In this document: piece after piece, positions 16,290 to 25,315 of the stretch
How positions within the stretch are numbered: position 1 is the first letter of the stretch
Layout of the letters: the number at the start of each line of letters is the position of its first letter
Assembly (NCBI RefSeq): GCF_000373985.1
Contig: NZ_KB893057.1
Coordinates: 62,001 to 126,000 of the forward strand
Reading direction: 5' to 3'
From: Desulfobacter curvatus DSM 3379
GTDB taxonomy: Bacteria > Desulfobacterota > Desulfobacteria > Desulfobacterales > Desulfobacteraceae
DNA: 64,000 nt
The notes under the pieces: generated by a model
Told to the model about the DNA's origin: nothing
Database searches by the model: none
The model's input: only the letters and a program-made list of their open reading frames with translations
Program-made: the position numbers and the translations under genes

Positions 16290-17012
16290 TTAAAGTCTAA
16301 AGTTGTCTCCCAGGTAAATTCGTTTGGCTACTTTGCTTGAAATAATTTTTTCCGGCGGACCTGATTCCACAACCACGCCCTGGCTCATAATGTAAGCTGT
16401 GTCGCATACGCCTAATGTTTCCCTGACATTATGGTCGGATATCAGTACCCCGATACCTTTTTCCGTAAGCTGGGATATGATCTGCTGGATGTCGATGACA
16501 GCCAACGGATCAATGCCGGCAAAGGGTTCGTCCAGCAGGATGAACAAGGGGTCTGTGGCAAGCACCCTTGAAATTTCCAGACGGCGCCGCTCTCCGCCGG
16601 ACAGGGATGCTGCCTTTTGGTCGGCTAAATCCAGTATCCCAAGTTCTTTCATCAGGCTTGCGGCTTTCCGGTCGATATCCATGACTTTTTTGTCAATAAC
16701 CTCCAGAATGGCCGTTATATTTTCTCTGACCGTCAGCTTTTTGAATATGGATGTTTCCTGGGGTAGGTAACCAATGCCCTTTCTGGCCCTTACATACATG
16801 GGGTACCGGGTTATATCCTCCCCGTCAAGATGAACCGTGCCTTTTTCCGGCCGGATCATACCCACGGTCATATAGAACGTAGTGGTCTTGCCGGCCCCAT
16901 TGGGACCTAACAGCCCGGTCACCTGGCCCTGGTCCACAGTCAGGCTGACCTGATCCACTACGGTTTTACCGCCATAGGTCTTTACAAGGTTTTCCAGTAC
17001 CAGTCGGCTCAT
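16290..17012 (-). CDS. lptB: Lipopolysaccharide export ATPase LptB
   Basis: LptB powers extraction of lipopolysaccharide from the inner membrane as part of LptB2FG. The 240-residue ATPase has Walker A GPNGAGKTT, the signature LSGGERRRLEISR, Walker B LFILLDEPFAGIDP, and the LptB-typical GIGYLPQETSIF and DHNVRETL. LptF and LptG are not in this window. It lies between lptA and rpoN, the standard arrangement in proteobacteria. Confidence 0.97.
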   Translation of the reverse strand: MSRLVLENLVKTYGGKTVVDQVSLTVDQGQVTGLLGPNGAGKTTTFYMTVGMIRPEKGTVHLDGEDITRYPMYVRARKGIGYLPQETSIFKKLTVRENITAILEVIDKKVMDIDRKAASLMKELGILDLADQKAASLSGGERRRLEISRVLATDPLFILLDEPFAGIDPLAVIDIQQIISQLTEKGIGVLISDHNVRETLGVCDTAYIMSQGVVVESGPPEKIISSKVAKRIYLGDNFRL

Positions 17013-17114
17013 CTGTTTTGTCTTTATTTATAGTTAGGCGTCCAATACGTCAGTGGATTATTTTTGCATTTTGTCCGATGCTGCGCCCTGGTAAAATCCG
17101 GTTTGCCGGCTGTT

Positions 17115-17678
17115 TCAGGGTTTATCCGAAGCCCCGTCCTGGTCTTCGGCATCAAAAAACGCCTCGACCCTGGTTTTTTCAGTACTTTCCACAACCACCC
17201 GGTCCTCGGCTTTAAACAAGGTAATTTTTTTGCCGGTGATCCAGCTTTTTCCCTTAAGCAGGCGGGCTTGTTCTCCGGTGAGTATCAGTATCTGTGTTGC
17301 GGTGTCATAATCGGCCTGATCCGAGAATGCTTTGCGTTCCCCTTCGGTATATTCAACATTTCCCGTGGCAAGAATTCGCTTGACGTTTGATTGGCCTTCC
17401 TTTTTGGTTTCTGAGGTATGAAAAAACACCTTGACCGAATCTGCCAAAAGCACACTGTCGGCCCGAACGGCTTTAACCTTCCCCATGAATTCCACCATGG
17501 ACTGATTTTTTCCGGCGACCATTTTATCCGAAGTGATTTTCAGGTCAGCCGGTGGTTGCTTTTTATCTGCGGCTTTGTCCTCCGGGGCTGCAAAGGCTAC
17601 TTGTGCAAAAAGAAACAACAGCATCAGCAATACAATCAAAGAAGTATTATAATAAGTTGGAATTTTGACTATTTTCAC
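17115..17678 (-). CDS. lptA: Lipopolysaccharide transport periplasmic protein LptA
   Basis: LptA forms the periplasmic bridge that carries lipopolysaccharide from LptC to the outer-membrane LptDE complex. The 187-residue precursor has a signal peptide (hydrophobic run about 12-30, ending AFA-APED) and an OstA-type beta domain (LKITSDKMVAG, then VEFMGKVKAV, ATGNVEYTEGERKAF, and ITGKKITLF). The start overlaps the lptC 3' end by about 30 bp. It ends with an acidic tail. Order and length fit the family. Confidence 0.9.
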   Translation of the reverse strand: MKIVKIPTYYNTSLIVLLMLLFLFAQVAFAAPEDKAADKKQPPADLKITSDKMVAGKNQSMVEFMGKVKAVRADSVLLADSVKVFFHTSETKKEGQSNVKRILATGNVEYTEGERKAFSDQADYDTATQILILTGEQARLLKGKSWITGKKITLFKAEDRVVVESTEKTRVEAFFDAEDQDGASDKP

Positions 17679-18234
17679 TAAACCGTCCTTTTACGTGTCC
17701 TTTTAGGATGATCAGATCCTGGTTTAGCAGGACCTCCATGCTGTCGCCTTCTATTACGGATTCTCCGTCATCAACCGTAACCCTTGAATCGGAGCGTATT
17801 ATATGTGGTTTTTTGGCATAATGCAATGTTTCACTTGTCAGGGTGTAGTGCTGATGCCGGAGTGTAACATGCTTTGAAAAGATCATGTCATGGGTCTTGG
17901 TGTCGAGTTCTCCCTGGTCTGCTGTGAGGTGGACTTGGGTGTTTTGATCTGTGTAAAAAATAATGTCCACATCTTTGAGTTCAGCTTTGTTCTGGTCCTT
18001 GAGCAACGTTGCACTGGATGCCTTGAGCTTCCATTCGGTGATGCCGTTTTTTTTTGAAATTTGTTCAAGTGCGTTGAGCTTGAGTGAAGCCTTGTCATCC
18101 ACCTCAATATTTTCAAGCTCAATGGGCGTGGTGAGTAGGTGGTTGATGTAATAATAAAGACCTACCCCGGCAAGAATGAGGCCTATGAGCACAACCAGGG
18201 GCAGTATCAGTTTTTTTTTGCCGATGCTGCTCAT
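17647..18234 (-). CDS. lptC: Lipopolysaccharide export component LptC
   Basis: LptC is an inner-membrane bitopic protein that receives lipopolysaccharide from LptBFG and passes it to LptA. I chose the ATG at 18234 because it overlaps the kdsC stop as ATGA and begins MSSIGKKKL directly before a single membrane helix (about residues 9-29); an open extension to 18264 has no support. The periplasmic part of about 160 residues carries the family pattern of repeated strands (GITEWKLKASSATLLKDQNKAEL is split by family-typical Glu/Lys turns). Total length 195 residues is normal. Confidence 0.9.
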   Translation of the reverse strand: MSSIGKKKLILPLVVLIGLILAGVGLYYYINHLLTTPIELENIEVDDKASLKLNALEQISKKNGITEWKLKASSATLLKDQNKAELKDVDIIFYTDQNTQVHLTADQGELDTKTHDMIFSKHVTLRHQHYTLTSETLHYAKKPHIIRSDSRVTVDDGESVIEGDSMEVLLNQDLIILKGHVKGRFSENSQNSNLL

Positions 18235-18746
18235 GATAAAAACCTTGAGACAGAAGTTTTCCAAAGGCCTTTGGCTTTTAGGATGGCCTCACAGACCTGG
18301 CGGACAGCACCTTTGCCCCCGGGCAGATCCGAAATCATATCTGCCCGGGTTTTTACTTCGGCAGGGGCGTCGGCCACGGTAAAAGCAAATCCCGCCCGGG
18401 TCATGGCAGGCAAGTCTATTAAATCGTCTCCCATGAATGCAATATGTGCAAGGCTTATTTGAGTGCTTTCAGATATGGATGTCAATACCTTGGCTTTATC
18501 CCCGGCACCATCAAAAACCAGGGTGATGCCCAGATTGTCGCAGCGGTGGCGCAGGGCCCCGGAGATTCTTGCCGTTACAATGCCTACATTAACGCCTGCA
18601 TCCATGAGCAACCGGATGCCAAGGCCGTCTTTGACATTGAAGCTTTTGATTTGTTCACCTGAGTCTGTGTAGGTAATGCTGCCGTCGGTGAGCACCCCGT
18701 CCACGTCTAAAAGCAGCAGCTGGATATCCGCCAATTGTGTTGTCAT
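18231..18746 (-). CDS. kdsC: 3-deoxy-D-manno-octulosonate 8-phosphate phosphatase KdsC
   Basis: KdsC hydrolyses Kdo 8-phosphate to Kdo, a step of lipid A-core synthesis. The 171-residue HAD-type enzyme lacks a cap domain, as expected. Motif I is LLLDVDGVLTDGSI with Asp14 and Asp16, motif II lies in VGIVTARIS, and motif IV is AFMGDDLIDLPAM. It overlaps kdsA and lptC by 4 bp each, so the Kdo and Lpt genes are translationally chained. Confidence 0.96.
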   Translation of the reverse strand: MTTQLADIQLLLLDVDGVLTDGSITYTDSGEQIKSFNVKDGLGIRLLMDAGVNVGIVTARISGALRHRCDNLGITLVFDGAGDKAKVLTSISESTQISLAHIAFMGDDLIDLPAMTRAGFAFTVADAPAEVKTRADMISDLPGGKGAVRQVCEAILKAKGLWKTSVSRFLS

Positions 18747-19564
18747 AGAGATTGTCCTGCAACTTTTTTAATATTGACCAAATGGGTCAACAGATTTTTC
18801 ATCTGATCCAGGGGGATGGAGTTGGGTCCGTCGCACAAGGCTTTGTCTGGATCAGGATGGGTCTCCATGAACAGGCCGTGGGCGCCGCAGACTACTGCGG
18901 CTTTGGCAAGGGGTGCAACAAACTGCCTTTCCCCTGCCGATGCATTGCCGCTGCCGCCGGGAAGCTGTACGCTGTGGGTGGCATCGAAAATTACGGGCAA
19001 CCCCAATTCCCGTAAAATATGTATGGATCTGAAATCCACCACAAGATTGTTATACCCGAAACAGGTGCCGCGTTCCGTTATGGCAATGTCCCGGTTCCCT
19101 GTGGATTTGGCTTTTTCCACAATATTTTTGCAATCAGCCGGTGCAAGAAACTGGCCCTTTTTGATGTTCACGGGTTTACCTGTCCTGCAGGCGGCTGTAA
19201 TCAGGTCTGTCTGACGGCATAAAAACGCCGGGATTTGGATAATATCAAGCACTTGTGCCGCTTTTTCGGCCTGGTCCGGCAAGTGAATATCGGAAATAAC
19301 AGGAATGCTCAGTTCGGTTTTAATTTGCTTTAAGATTTCAAGGCCGTGTTCGGGGCCGGGACCCCTGAATGACTGGATGGAAGTGCGGTTGGCCTTGTCA
19401 TAGGAAGCTTTAAAAATATAAGGAATGTCTAAATCGCTTGTGATTTGTTTTAGCTGCTTTGCAATCGTAAGGCTTGTGTCTAAATCTTCTATCACACAGG
19501 GGCCTGCTATTAAAAAAAAACGATTTGGGTCGTTATGGGTCAGATCAAAAAAAAAATTTGTCAT
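18743..19564 (-). CDS. kdsA: 3-deoxy-D-manno-octulosonate 8-phosphate synthase KdsA
   Basis: KdsA condenses phosphoenolpyruvate and arabinose 5-phosphate to Kdo 8-phosphate. The ATG at 19564 is preferred: a GAGGA ribosome binding site lies 8 nt before it, and FFLIAGPCVIED falls at the usual distance from the start. The 273-residue protein shows the PEP-binding segment FKASYDKANRTS, the signature SFRGPGPEHGLEIL, and GTCFGYNNLVVD. It is the first gene of the long kdsA-to-EIIA operon on the minus strand. Confidence 0.97.
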   Translation of the reverse strand: MTNFFFDLTHNDPNRFFLIAGPCVIEDLDTSLTIAKQLKQITSDLDIPYIFKASYDKANRTSIQSFRGPGPEHGLEILKQIKTELSIPVISDIHLPDQAEKAAQVLDIIQIPAFLCRQTDLITAACRTGKPVNIKKGQFLAPADCKNIVEKAKSTGNRDIAITERGTCFGYNNLVVDFRSIHILRELGLPVIFDATHSVQLPGGSGNASAGERQFVAPLAKAAVVCGAHGLFMETHPDPDKALCDGPNSIPLDQMKNLLTHLVNIKKVAGQSL

Positions 19565-19607
19565 AGGGCATATCCTCAAAACAAAAAAACATAGTGATGA
19601 TGGACCT

Positions 19608-19636
19608 AAACTATTATTCGTCCGGGTAAATGTCAA
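19608..19636 (-). promoter_or_regulatory. Candidate sigma-70 promoter for the kdsA operon
   Basis: On the minus strand a consensus -35 TTGACA (19636-19631) is followed after 17 nt by TAGTTT (19613-19608), a weak -10. It lies about 45-70 bp upstream of the kdsA start codon, the expected place. The alternative -10 (TAATAG) has too short a spacer. Confidence 0.4.
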
Positions 19637-19756
19637 GATGGATCAGTGCCGGGGGAAATGTACCAGGGAAAATTCCTTGATAAGAAAGGCGTTTGCTGGT
19701 ATCCTAATTTGGTTTTTAACGTAGCCGCCTAACTTCTTGAAAAATAAGGTTGTTTG

Positions 19757-21136
19757 ATGAAAAAAACGCTGTTTCTGATTATATTTCTGGCAATTGTCGT
19801 GCCTGTGGGCTGGGTTCTGTTCTGTAAATATGAGGGTGAGGCCCCCAAAGCAAAAATTAGCCTGCCCTCTCAGTATCTAAAACAATCCTATGAAATAAAC
19901 GTGACCGCAACGGATAAAGGCGCCGGTCTGAAGCATGTAACCGTTTCTCTGGTGCAAAAAGATAATGAACACGTCCTTTTGGATAAATCTTATCCACCCT
20001 CGTCCATTCTTTCTTTGTTCAGTGACAAGACAGTGCTGTCAGATACTTTTACCATTCCCGTTGAAATGCGTAAATACGGGATGAGCGACGGCCAGGCCCT
20101 TATCCGGATTGTTGTCACTGATTATGCCTGGCGTCAATGGACCAAAGGCAACCAATTTAACGACGAGCAGTCGGTGACCATTGATACGGTGCCGCCCCGG
20201 CTCCAGGTTCTGACTTCCCAGCATAATGTGTCCAAGGGCGGTGTCGGTCTTGTAATCTACAAACTTGATGAGGAAAATGTTCAAAGCGGCGTCAGGGTGG
20301 GGGAGAATTTTTTCCCCGGATATTCCGGTGTGTTTAATGATCCCATGGTTATCACAGCCTTGTTTGCTTTGGATCATACCCAGGGACCGGATACCCGTAT
20401 TGTCGTCGAAGCCCGTGACCCGGCCGGAAACGAGACCAAACGCGGATTTTATCATTATATCAAAGATAAGAATTTCCGGGCTGATACCCTGCGCATTTCA
20501 GATGGTTTTTTGGAATTTAAAATGCATGACTTTGACCTGGGCCCCCAGGAAGCGCAGTTCCTGACCGAAGAGAATCCTTTGCTGGCAAAATTTTTATATA
20601 TTAACGAAATTCTTCGTCAGCAGAATGTGGAAACCGTAGCTAAAGTGCCTTCGGATACCCGTGCCGAATTGATGTGGAAAGGCCGTTTCAGTCGCCTTCC
20701 CGGGGCTGCTAACCGGGCCCAGTTTGCCGATAAGCGTACCTATAAATACAATGGGAAGGTGATCAGCCACTCCACCCATTTAGGCATTGATCTGGCTTCC
20801 ACTGCCAACGCGCCGGTGGGCGCGGCCAACAATGGGCGGGTGATCATGGCGGAAAATATCGGTATTTTCGGCAATACCATTATCATCGACCATGGGCTTG
20901 GCCTTGCCAGCCTTTATGCCCATTTAAGCCAGATGAACGTGGCCAAAGGCGATATGGTTAATATGGATGATATCATTGGCCGAACCGGCTTGACCGGCCT
21001 TGCCGGCGGAGATCACCTGCATTTTTCCATGATGCTTCACAATGTGTTTATCAGCCCTGTGGAGTGGTGGGATGCGGCCTGGATAGAAAATAACATCACC
21101 TCAAAAATTGAGTCTATTAAAGCGCAGATTCAGTGA
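19757..21136 (+). CDS. Membrane-anchored M23 family metallopeptidase
   Basis: The ATG at 19757, with taaggt 6 nt upstream, is preferred over a TTG one codon earlier. The 459-residue protein has a single N-terminal membrane helix (about 3-22), about 310 residues of periplasmic sequence with Ig-like beta features (DTVPPRLQVL, EARDPAGNE), and a C-terminal LytM/M23 domain (about 335-430). The zinc ligands are intact: HLGID (HxxxD) and HLHF (HxH), so it should be an active peptidoglycan endopeptidase. It is divergent from kdsA and 39 bp upstream of hcyA. Family members cut peptide cross-links during growth or help assemble envelope machines. Confidence 0.9.
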   Translation: MKKTLFLIIFLAIVVPVGWVLFCKYEGEAPKAKISLPSQYLKQSYEINVTATDKGAGLKHVTVSLVQKDNEHVLLDKSYPPSSILSLFSDKTVLSDTFTIPVEMRKYGMSDGQALIRIVVTDYAWRQWTKGNQFNDEQSVTIDTVPPRLQVLTSQHNVSKGGVGLVIYKLDEENVQSGVRVGENFFPGYSGVFNDPMVITALFALDHTQGPDTRIVVEARDPAGNETKRGFYHYIKDKNFRADTLRISDGFLEFKMHDFDLGPQEAQFLTEENPLLAKFLYINEILRQQNVETVAKVPSDTRAELMWKGRFSRLPGAANRAQFADKRTYKYNGKVISHSTHLGIDLASTANAPVGAANNGRVIMAENIGIFGNTIIIDHGLGLASLYAHLSQMNVAKGDMVNMDDIIGRTGLTGLAGGDHLHFSMMLHNVFISPVEWWDAAWIENNITSKIESIKAQIQ

Positions 21137-21175
21137 ACGTATAACTTTTTTAAAAAAATCAGGACAATTCAAATC

Positions 21176-22339
21176 ATGAGCACCTTTCAGGTGAATAAGA
21201 CCTATGAAGAGATAAACGCCAAAATTGCGGCCGGCGAGGCCGTGGTGGTAACGGCGGAAGAGATTATTGATATCGCAGACAAAGAAGGAATTGTGGAAGC
21301 GGCCCGCAAAGTGGATGTGGTGACCACAGGCACCTTTGCGCCCATGTGCTCCTCCGGGGCATTTATAAATATCGGCCAGTCCAAGCCTGTGATCCGTACG
21401 ACCAAAACCTGGTTCAACAATGTACCGGCCTACTCGGCCATTGCAGCGGTGGACTGCTATCTGGGGGCCACCGCTGTTTGTGAAGAAGACCCCTTGAATA
21501 AATATCACCCGGGTGAGTTCAACTACGGGGGCGGACATGTCATCCAGGACCTTGTGGCCGGCAAACAGGTACACTTGAAAGCAGAAAGTTACGGCACCGA
21601 TTGTTATCCCAATCTTGCCATTGAGAAAACGGTGGCCTTGAAGGATTTGCCCAATGCCATACTGTGTAACCCGAGAAACGCATATCAAAATTATAATTGC
21701 GCCATCAACCGCTCGGATAAGACTAAATACACGTACATGGGCACCCTTAAACCCAATGTGAGCAATGCCAATTATTCCACGTCCGGTTGTTTAAGCCCCT
21801 TGTTCAACGATCCCTACTTGAAAACCATCGGGTTGGGCACACGGATTTTTCTGGGCGGGGCCCAGGGCTACGTGACCTGGTCCGGTACCCAGCATAAAAA
21901 AGATGTGGATAGAGGCCTGAACGGCGTGCCCTTAAGCGGGGCCGGAACATTATGCGTTATGGGGGATCTTAAGCAGATGTCACCTGAGTGGCTGGTAGGT
22001 CAGAGCATCCGCGGCTATGGCGTGTCGCTCTCTGTGGGGCTTGGCATTCCCATTCCCATTTTAAATGAAGAGATTCTTAAATACACGTCCGTGTCCGACG
22101 ACGAGATCTTCACCCAGATTATTGATTACGGACATGATTATCCCAAGGGTATCTCCAAATCCTATGGCCAGGTCAGTTATGCCGAGCTTAAAAGCGGGAC
22201 GATTATGATCAAAGGGGAGGCCGTTCCCACAGTGCCTTTGTCCAGTATGGTCAAGGCAAGGAAAATTGCCCGGATTCTGAAGACCGAGATTCAGAAGTCC
22301 AGATTCTATATTGGAGTTCCCCAGCATCTGTTCTGTTAA
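21176..22339 (+). CDS. hcyA: DUF39 homocysteine biosynthesis protein
   Basis: The DUF39 family, shown genetically in methanogens and sulfate reducers to be needed for homocysteine synthesis from an aspartate-semialdehyde-derived intermediate, is recognised by TGTFAPMCSSGAF, YNVPAYS-like NNVPAYSAIAA, STSGCLSPLFNDP and RIFLGGAQGYV. The protein has 387 residues and no C-terminal CBS domains, unlike some archaeal members. Two conserved cysteines (in PMCSSG and SGCLSP) are present. The small ferredoxin partner found with it in some genomes is not adjacent. A palindrome lies between it and lepB. Exact chemistry is still unsettled in the literature I know. Confidence 0.88.
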   Translation: MSTFQVNKTYEEINAKIAAGEAVVVTAEEIIDIADKEGIVEAARKVDVVTTGTFAPMCSSGAFINIGQSKPVIRTTKTWFNNVPAYSAIAAVDCYLGATAVCEEDPLNKYHPGEFNYGGGHVIQDLVAGKQVHLKAESYGTDCYPNLAIEKTVALKDLPNAILCNPRNAYQNYNCAINRSDKTKYTYMGTLKPNVSNANYSTSGCLSPLFNDPYLKTIGLGTRIFLGGAQGYVTWSGTQHKKDVDRGLNGVPLSGAGTLCVMGDLKQMSPEWLVGQSIRGYGVSLSVGLGIPIPILNEEILKYTSVSDDEIFTQIIDYGHDYPKGISKSYGQVSYAELKSGTIMIKGEAVPTVPLSSMVKARKIARILKTEIQKSRFYIGVPQHLFC

Positions 22340-22400
22340 ATGACATGGGGATACTTAAAAAAAAATTATGTCCTGCCTTTCCACGATAAAAAATAAAAGG

Positions 22401-22420
22401 AAGAGCGCGTACGCGCTCTT
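22401..22420. terminator. 20-bp perfect palindrome after hcyA
   Basis: The sequence aagagcgcgtacgcgctctt reads the same on both strands and could form a hairpin with a minimal loop 60 bp after the hcyA stop. No T-run follows on the plus strand. It could be a weak terminator, an RNA processing site or a protein-binding palindrome. Confidence 0.4.
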
Positions 22421-22455
22421 CAATCAAAAAATAATTTACAACAAAGAACTATAAA

Positions 22456-23076
22456 ATGAGTCAAAAAAAGAAAAGCGCCTGGCGGGAGAATATCGAAGCG
22501 ATTCTCATTGCCGTTGTTATTGCTCTGTTTATCCGTACCTTTATTATCCAGGCCTTTAAGATACCGTCCGGTTCCATGCTTGAGACCCTTCAGATCGGAG
22601 ATCAGATCCTTGTCAATAAATTTATTTACGGGGTGAAAATTCCTTTTACCGACGGGAAAACCCTGATCCCTGTAAAAAATCCCCAGCGTAATGACATTGT
22701 GGTGTTTAAATATCCGGAAGATCCATCCAAGGATTACATCAAGCGGGTGATTGCCGTTGGCGGCGACACCCTGGAAATCGTGAATAAAAAACTGTATGTC
22801 AATGACAAGCTTGTCACTGATCAGCCCTGGGCCCAGTACAAAGATCCCCGGATCCTGCCGGGTCAGATCACCACCCGGGATAATTATAGAAAAATTACAG
22901 TACCGGCCAACAAGCTTTTTGTCATGGGTGACAACCGGGATAATAGCCATGATTCACGGTTCTGGGGCTTTGTGGACCTAAGTGAAGTGCGGGGCGAAGC
23001 CATTATTATTTACTGGTCCTGGGACAAGGCGCATTTCAGCGTCCGTTGGAACCGGATCGGCACCTTGCTGTTTTAA
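22456..23076 (+). CDS. lepB: Signal peptidase I
   Basis: LepB cleaves signal peptides of exported proteins on the outer face of the inner membrane. The 206-residue protein has an N-terminal membrane helix (about 13-33), the nucleophile Ser40 in IPSGSMLETL, the general base Lys96 in YIKRVIAVGGDTLEI, and the C-terminal box VMGDNRDNSHDSRFWGFV. It starts a plus-strand run with pyrB 12 bp downstream. Length is typical of single-helix bacterial enzymes. Confidence 0.97.
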   Translation: MSQKKKSAWRENIEAILIAVVIALFIRTFIIQAFKIPSGSMLETLQIGDQILVNKFIYGVKIPFTDGKTLIPVKNPQRNDIVVFKYPEDPSKDYIKRVIAVGGDTLEIVNKKLYVNDKLVTDQPWAQYKDPRILPGQITTRDNYRKITVPANKLFVMGDNRDNSHDSRFWGFVDLSEVRGEAIIIYWSWDKAHFSVRWNRIGTLLF

Positions 23077-23088
23077 GGAATAATAGAT

Positions 23089-24027
23089 ATGCGGTTTGAG
23101 AAAAAAGATATTCTGGATATTGATTCCCTGAGTCGCGAGGAGATCACTTATATCCTGGACACGGCCCGGGGGATGAAGGAGATCTCCCAGCGGGCCGTTA
23201 AAAAAGTACCCACCCTCAGGGGGAAAACCATTGTGCTTTTCTTCCAGGAGCCGTCAACCCGGACCAAGATGTCCTTTGAGTTGGCCGGTAAGCGGCTGTC
23301 CGCGGACACGGTGGCCATATCCAAATCTTCCTCCAGTATTGTCAAGGGGGAAACGTTACGGGATACGGTTAGAACCCTTGAGTCCATGAAGCCTGATATC
23401 ATTGTGATGCGGCATGCATCTTCGGGTGCAGCGTACCAGGTGGCAAAATGGGTGAAATGTGCGGTCATTAACGCAGGAGACGGCACCCATGCCCATCCCT
23501 CCCAGGCCCTTTTGGACATGATGACGATTCAGGAAGAAAAAGGCGGCTTTGAGGGCTTAAAGGTGTCCATTGTGGGCGATATTTCCCATTCCAGGGTGGC
23601 CCGGTCCAATATTATCGGTTTGTCCAGAATGGGGGCAAAGGTGACCATTTGTGCACCCGGGACCATGATCCCCGTAGGCATTGAACAGATGGGCTGCACC
23701 GTGGCCCGGGATATGGATGCCTGTGTGGCAGGCGCGGATGTGGTCATGATGCTTCGGATTCAAAAGGAGCGCCAGGGCAGCCTGCTTTTCCCCAGTGAGC
23801 GCGAGTATGCGGCGCTTTACGGGTTGAATCAGGCGCGCCTGGCCCTGGCGGCAAAGGATGCCCTGATCATGCACCCGGGACCGTTGAACCGTGGCGTTGA
23901 GATTTCAACCCTGGTGGCGGATGGTGAACAATCCGTAATTCTGGATCAGGTGACCAATGGTGTGGCCCTTCGCATGGCCCTTTTTTATTTGGTGTCAGGA
24001 GGCAGTAGAAATGCAGATTCAAATTAA
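23089..24027 (+). CDS. pyrB: Aspartate carbamoyltransferase catalytic subunit
   Basis: PyrB joins carbamoyl phosphate and aspartate to carbamoylaspartate in pyrimidine synthesis. The 312-residue protein carries the carbamoyl-phosphate loop FFQEPSTRTKMSFELAG (STRT at 56-59), HPSQALLDMMTI and the C-terminal MHPGPLNRGVEI. The last segment is diagnostic for aspartate rather than ornithine carbamoyltransferase. No pyrI regulatory subunit is adjacent. It overlaps pyrC by 17 bp. Confidence 0.97.
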   Translation: MRFEKKDILDIDSLSREEITYILDTARGMKEISQRAVKKVPTLRGKTIVLFFQEPSTRTKMSFELAGKRLSADTVAISKSSSSIVKGETLRDTVRTLESMKPDIIVMRHASSGAAYQVAKWVKCAVINAGDGTHAHPSQALLDMMTIQEEKGGFEGLKVSIVGDISHSRVARSNIIGLSRMGAKVTICAPGTMIPVGIEQMGCTVARDMDACVAGADVVMMLRIQKERQGSLLFPSEREYAALYGLNQARLALAAKDALIMHPGPLNRGVEISTLVADGEQSVILDQVTNGVALRMALFYLVSGGSRNADSN

Positions 24028-25300
24028 AGGCGTCCGGGTGATTGATCCCGGTAATATTGAAGGCATAAAAGATATCAGTATAAAAGACGGCCTGTTTGAG
24101 AGGGTCTCGGAACCTGGACAGTTGCCGGAAGTAACCAACGACTTTGACGACATCACAGTCATTGACGGCCAGGATCTGATTGCCGTGCCGGGGCTCATAG
24201 ACGTGCATGTTCATTTGCGGGAGCCTGGCCAGGAGTATAAAGAAACCATTGAGACCGGGTTAAAGGCTGCTGCTGCCGGCGGGATCACTGCGGTCTGTTC
24301 CATGCCCAACACCAAACCTGTGAATGACAATGCGCAAGTTACCTCCTTTATCCTTTCCCAGGGGAAAAAGGCAAATGCGTCCAGGGTATATCCGGTGGGG
24401 GCAATTTCCACTAATCTTGAAGGCCAAAAGCTCAACGACATTGCGGATATGAAAAAAGCCGGGATACGGGCCGTGACCGATGACGGAATGCCGGTTACCG
24501 ATTCCCAGCTCATGCGACGGACCCTGGAATACTGCAAATCTTTAGACATTCCTGTGTTTGTTCATGCTGAAGACAAGCGGCTCGCCGATGGGGGATCCAT
24601 GAACGAAGGGTTGCCGGCCACGGTGATGGGGATAAAAGGAATTCCCAATGCTGCAGAATCCGTCATGGTGATGCGCGATATCGCCCTGGCCGAACTGACT
24701 GGCGCCAGGGTTCATTTTTGTCATATGAGCACAGCCCAGTCCATTGAGGCCATCCGGCAGGCCAAAGCAAAGGGAGTGCCCGTCACTTGTGAAACCGCCC
24801 CCCATTATTTCACTTTCACGGATGCGGATATCCCTGCCTATGACACCAATTTCAAAATGAATCCGCCCTTGCGCAGTGACAAAGACCGGGCAGCCATTAT
24901 TGAAGGACTGATCGACGGCACCATTGACATGATAGCCACCGACCATGCTCCCCATGCCGAGGATGAAAAACAGGTGGAGTTCGACCAGGCTGCATTCGGT
25001 ATTGTAGGGCTTGAAACCTCCCTGGGGTTAAGTCTGGACCTTGTGGCCCAGGGCCATCTGACCTTGGTTCAGTTGGTGGAAAAAATGGCCAAGGCCCCGG
25101 CAGAGCTTATGGGGCTCAACAACGATATTGTGCCGGGCAACCCGGCTGATCTTACCCTTATTGATATAAATGCGGGCTGGACCGTGGACCCCAATTTATT
25201 TGTGAGTAAAGGACGCAACACACCTTTTGGCGGCCGCAAACTAAAAGGGAGAGCTGCTTTGACCATTGTTGACGGCCGGGTCGTTTACCGCAGAGAGTAG
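24011..25300 (+). CDS. pyrC: Dihydroorotase
   Basis: PyrC cyclises carbamoylaspartate to dihydroorotate. The ATG at 24011 is preferred because MQIQIKGVRVIDPGN is the standard start; frame-open sequence upstream lies within pyrB. The 429-residue type I enzyme has the zinc ligands His66 and His68 in DVHVHLREPG, FVHAED, FCHMSTAQS, and ATDHAPH with the catalytic Asp. It overlaps pyrB, so the two are co-translated. A PilR-like gene follows 15 bp later and may share the transcript. Confidence 0.97.
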   Translation: MQIQIKGVRVIDPGNIEGIKDISIKDGLFERVSEPGQLPEVTNDFDDITVIDGQDLIAVPGLIDVHVHLREPGQEYKETIETGLKAAAAGGITAVCSMPNTKPVNDNAQVTSFILSQGKKANASRVYPVGAISTNLEGQKLNDIADMKKAGIRAVTDDGMPVTDSQLMRRTLEYCKSLDIPVFVHAEDKRLADGGSMNEGLPATVMGIKGIPNAAESVMVMRDIALAELTGARVHFCHMSTAQSIEAIRQAKAKGVPVTCETAPHYFTFTDADIPAYDTNFKMNPPLRSDKDRAAIIEGLIDGTIDMIATDHAPHAEDEKQVEFDQAAFGIVGLETSLGLSLDLVAQGHLTLVQLVEKMAKAPAELMGLNNDIVPGNPADLTLIDINAGWTVDPNLFVSKGRNTPFGGRKLKGRAALTIVDGRVVYRRE

Positions 25301-25315
25301 TCGGGGATAGAGCAT

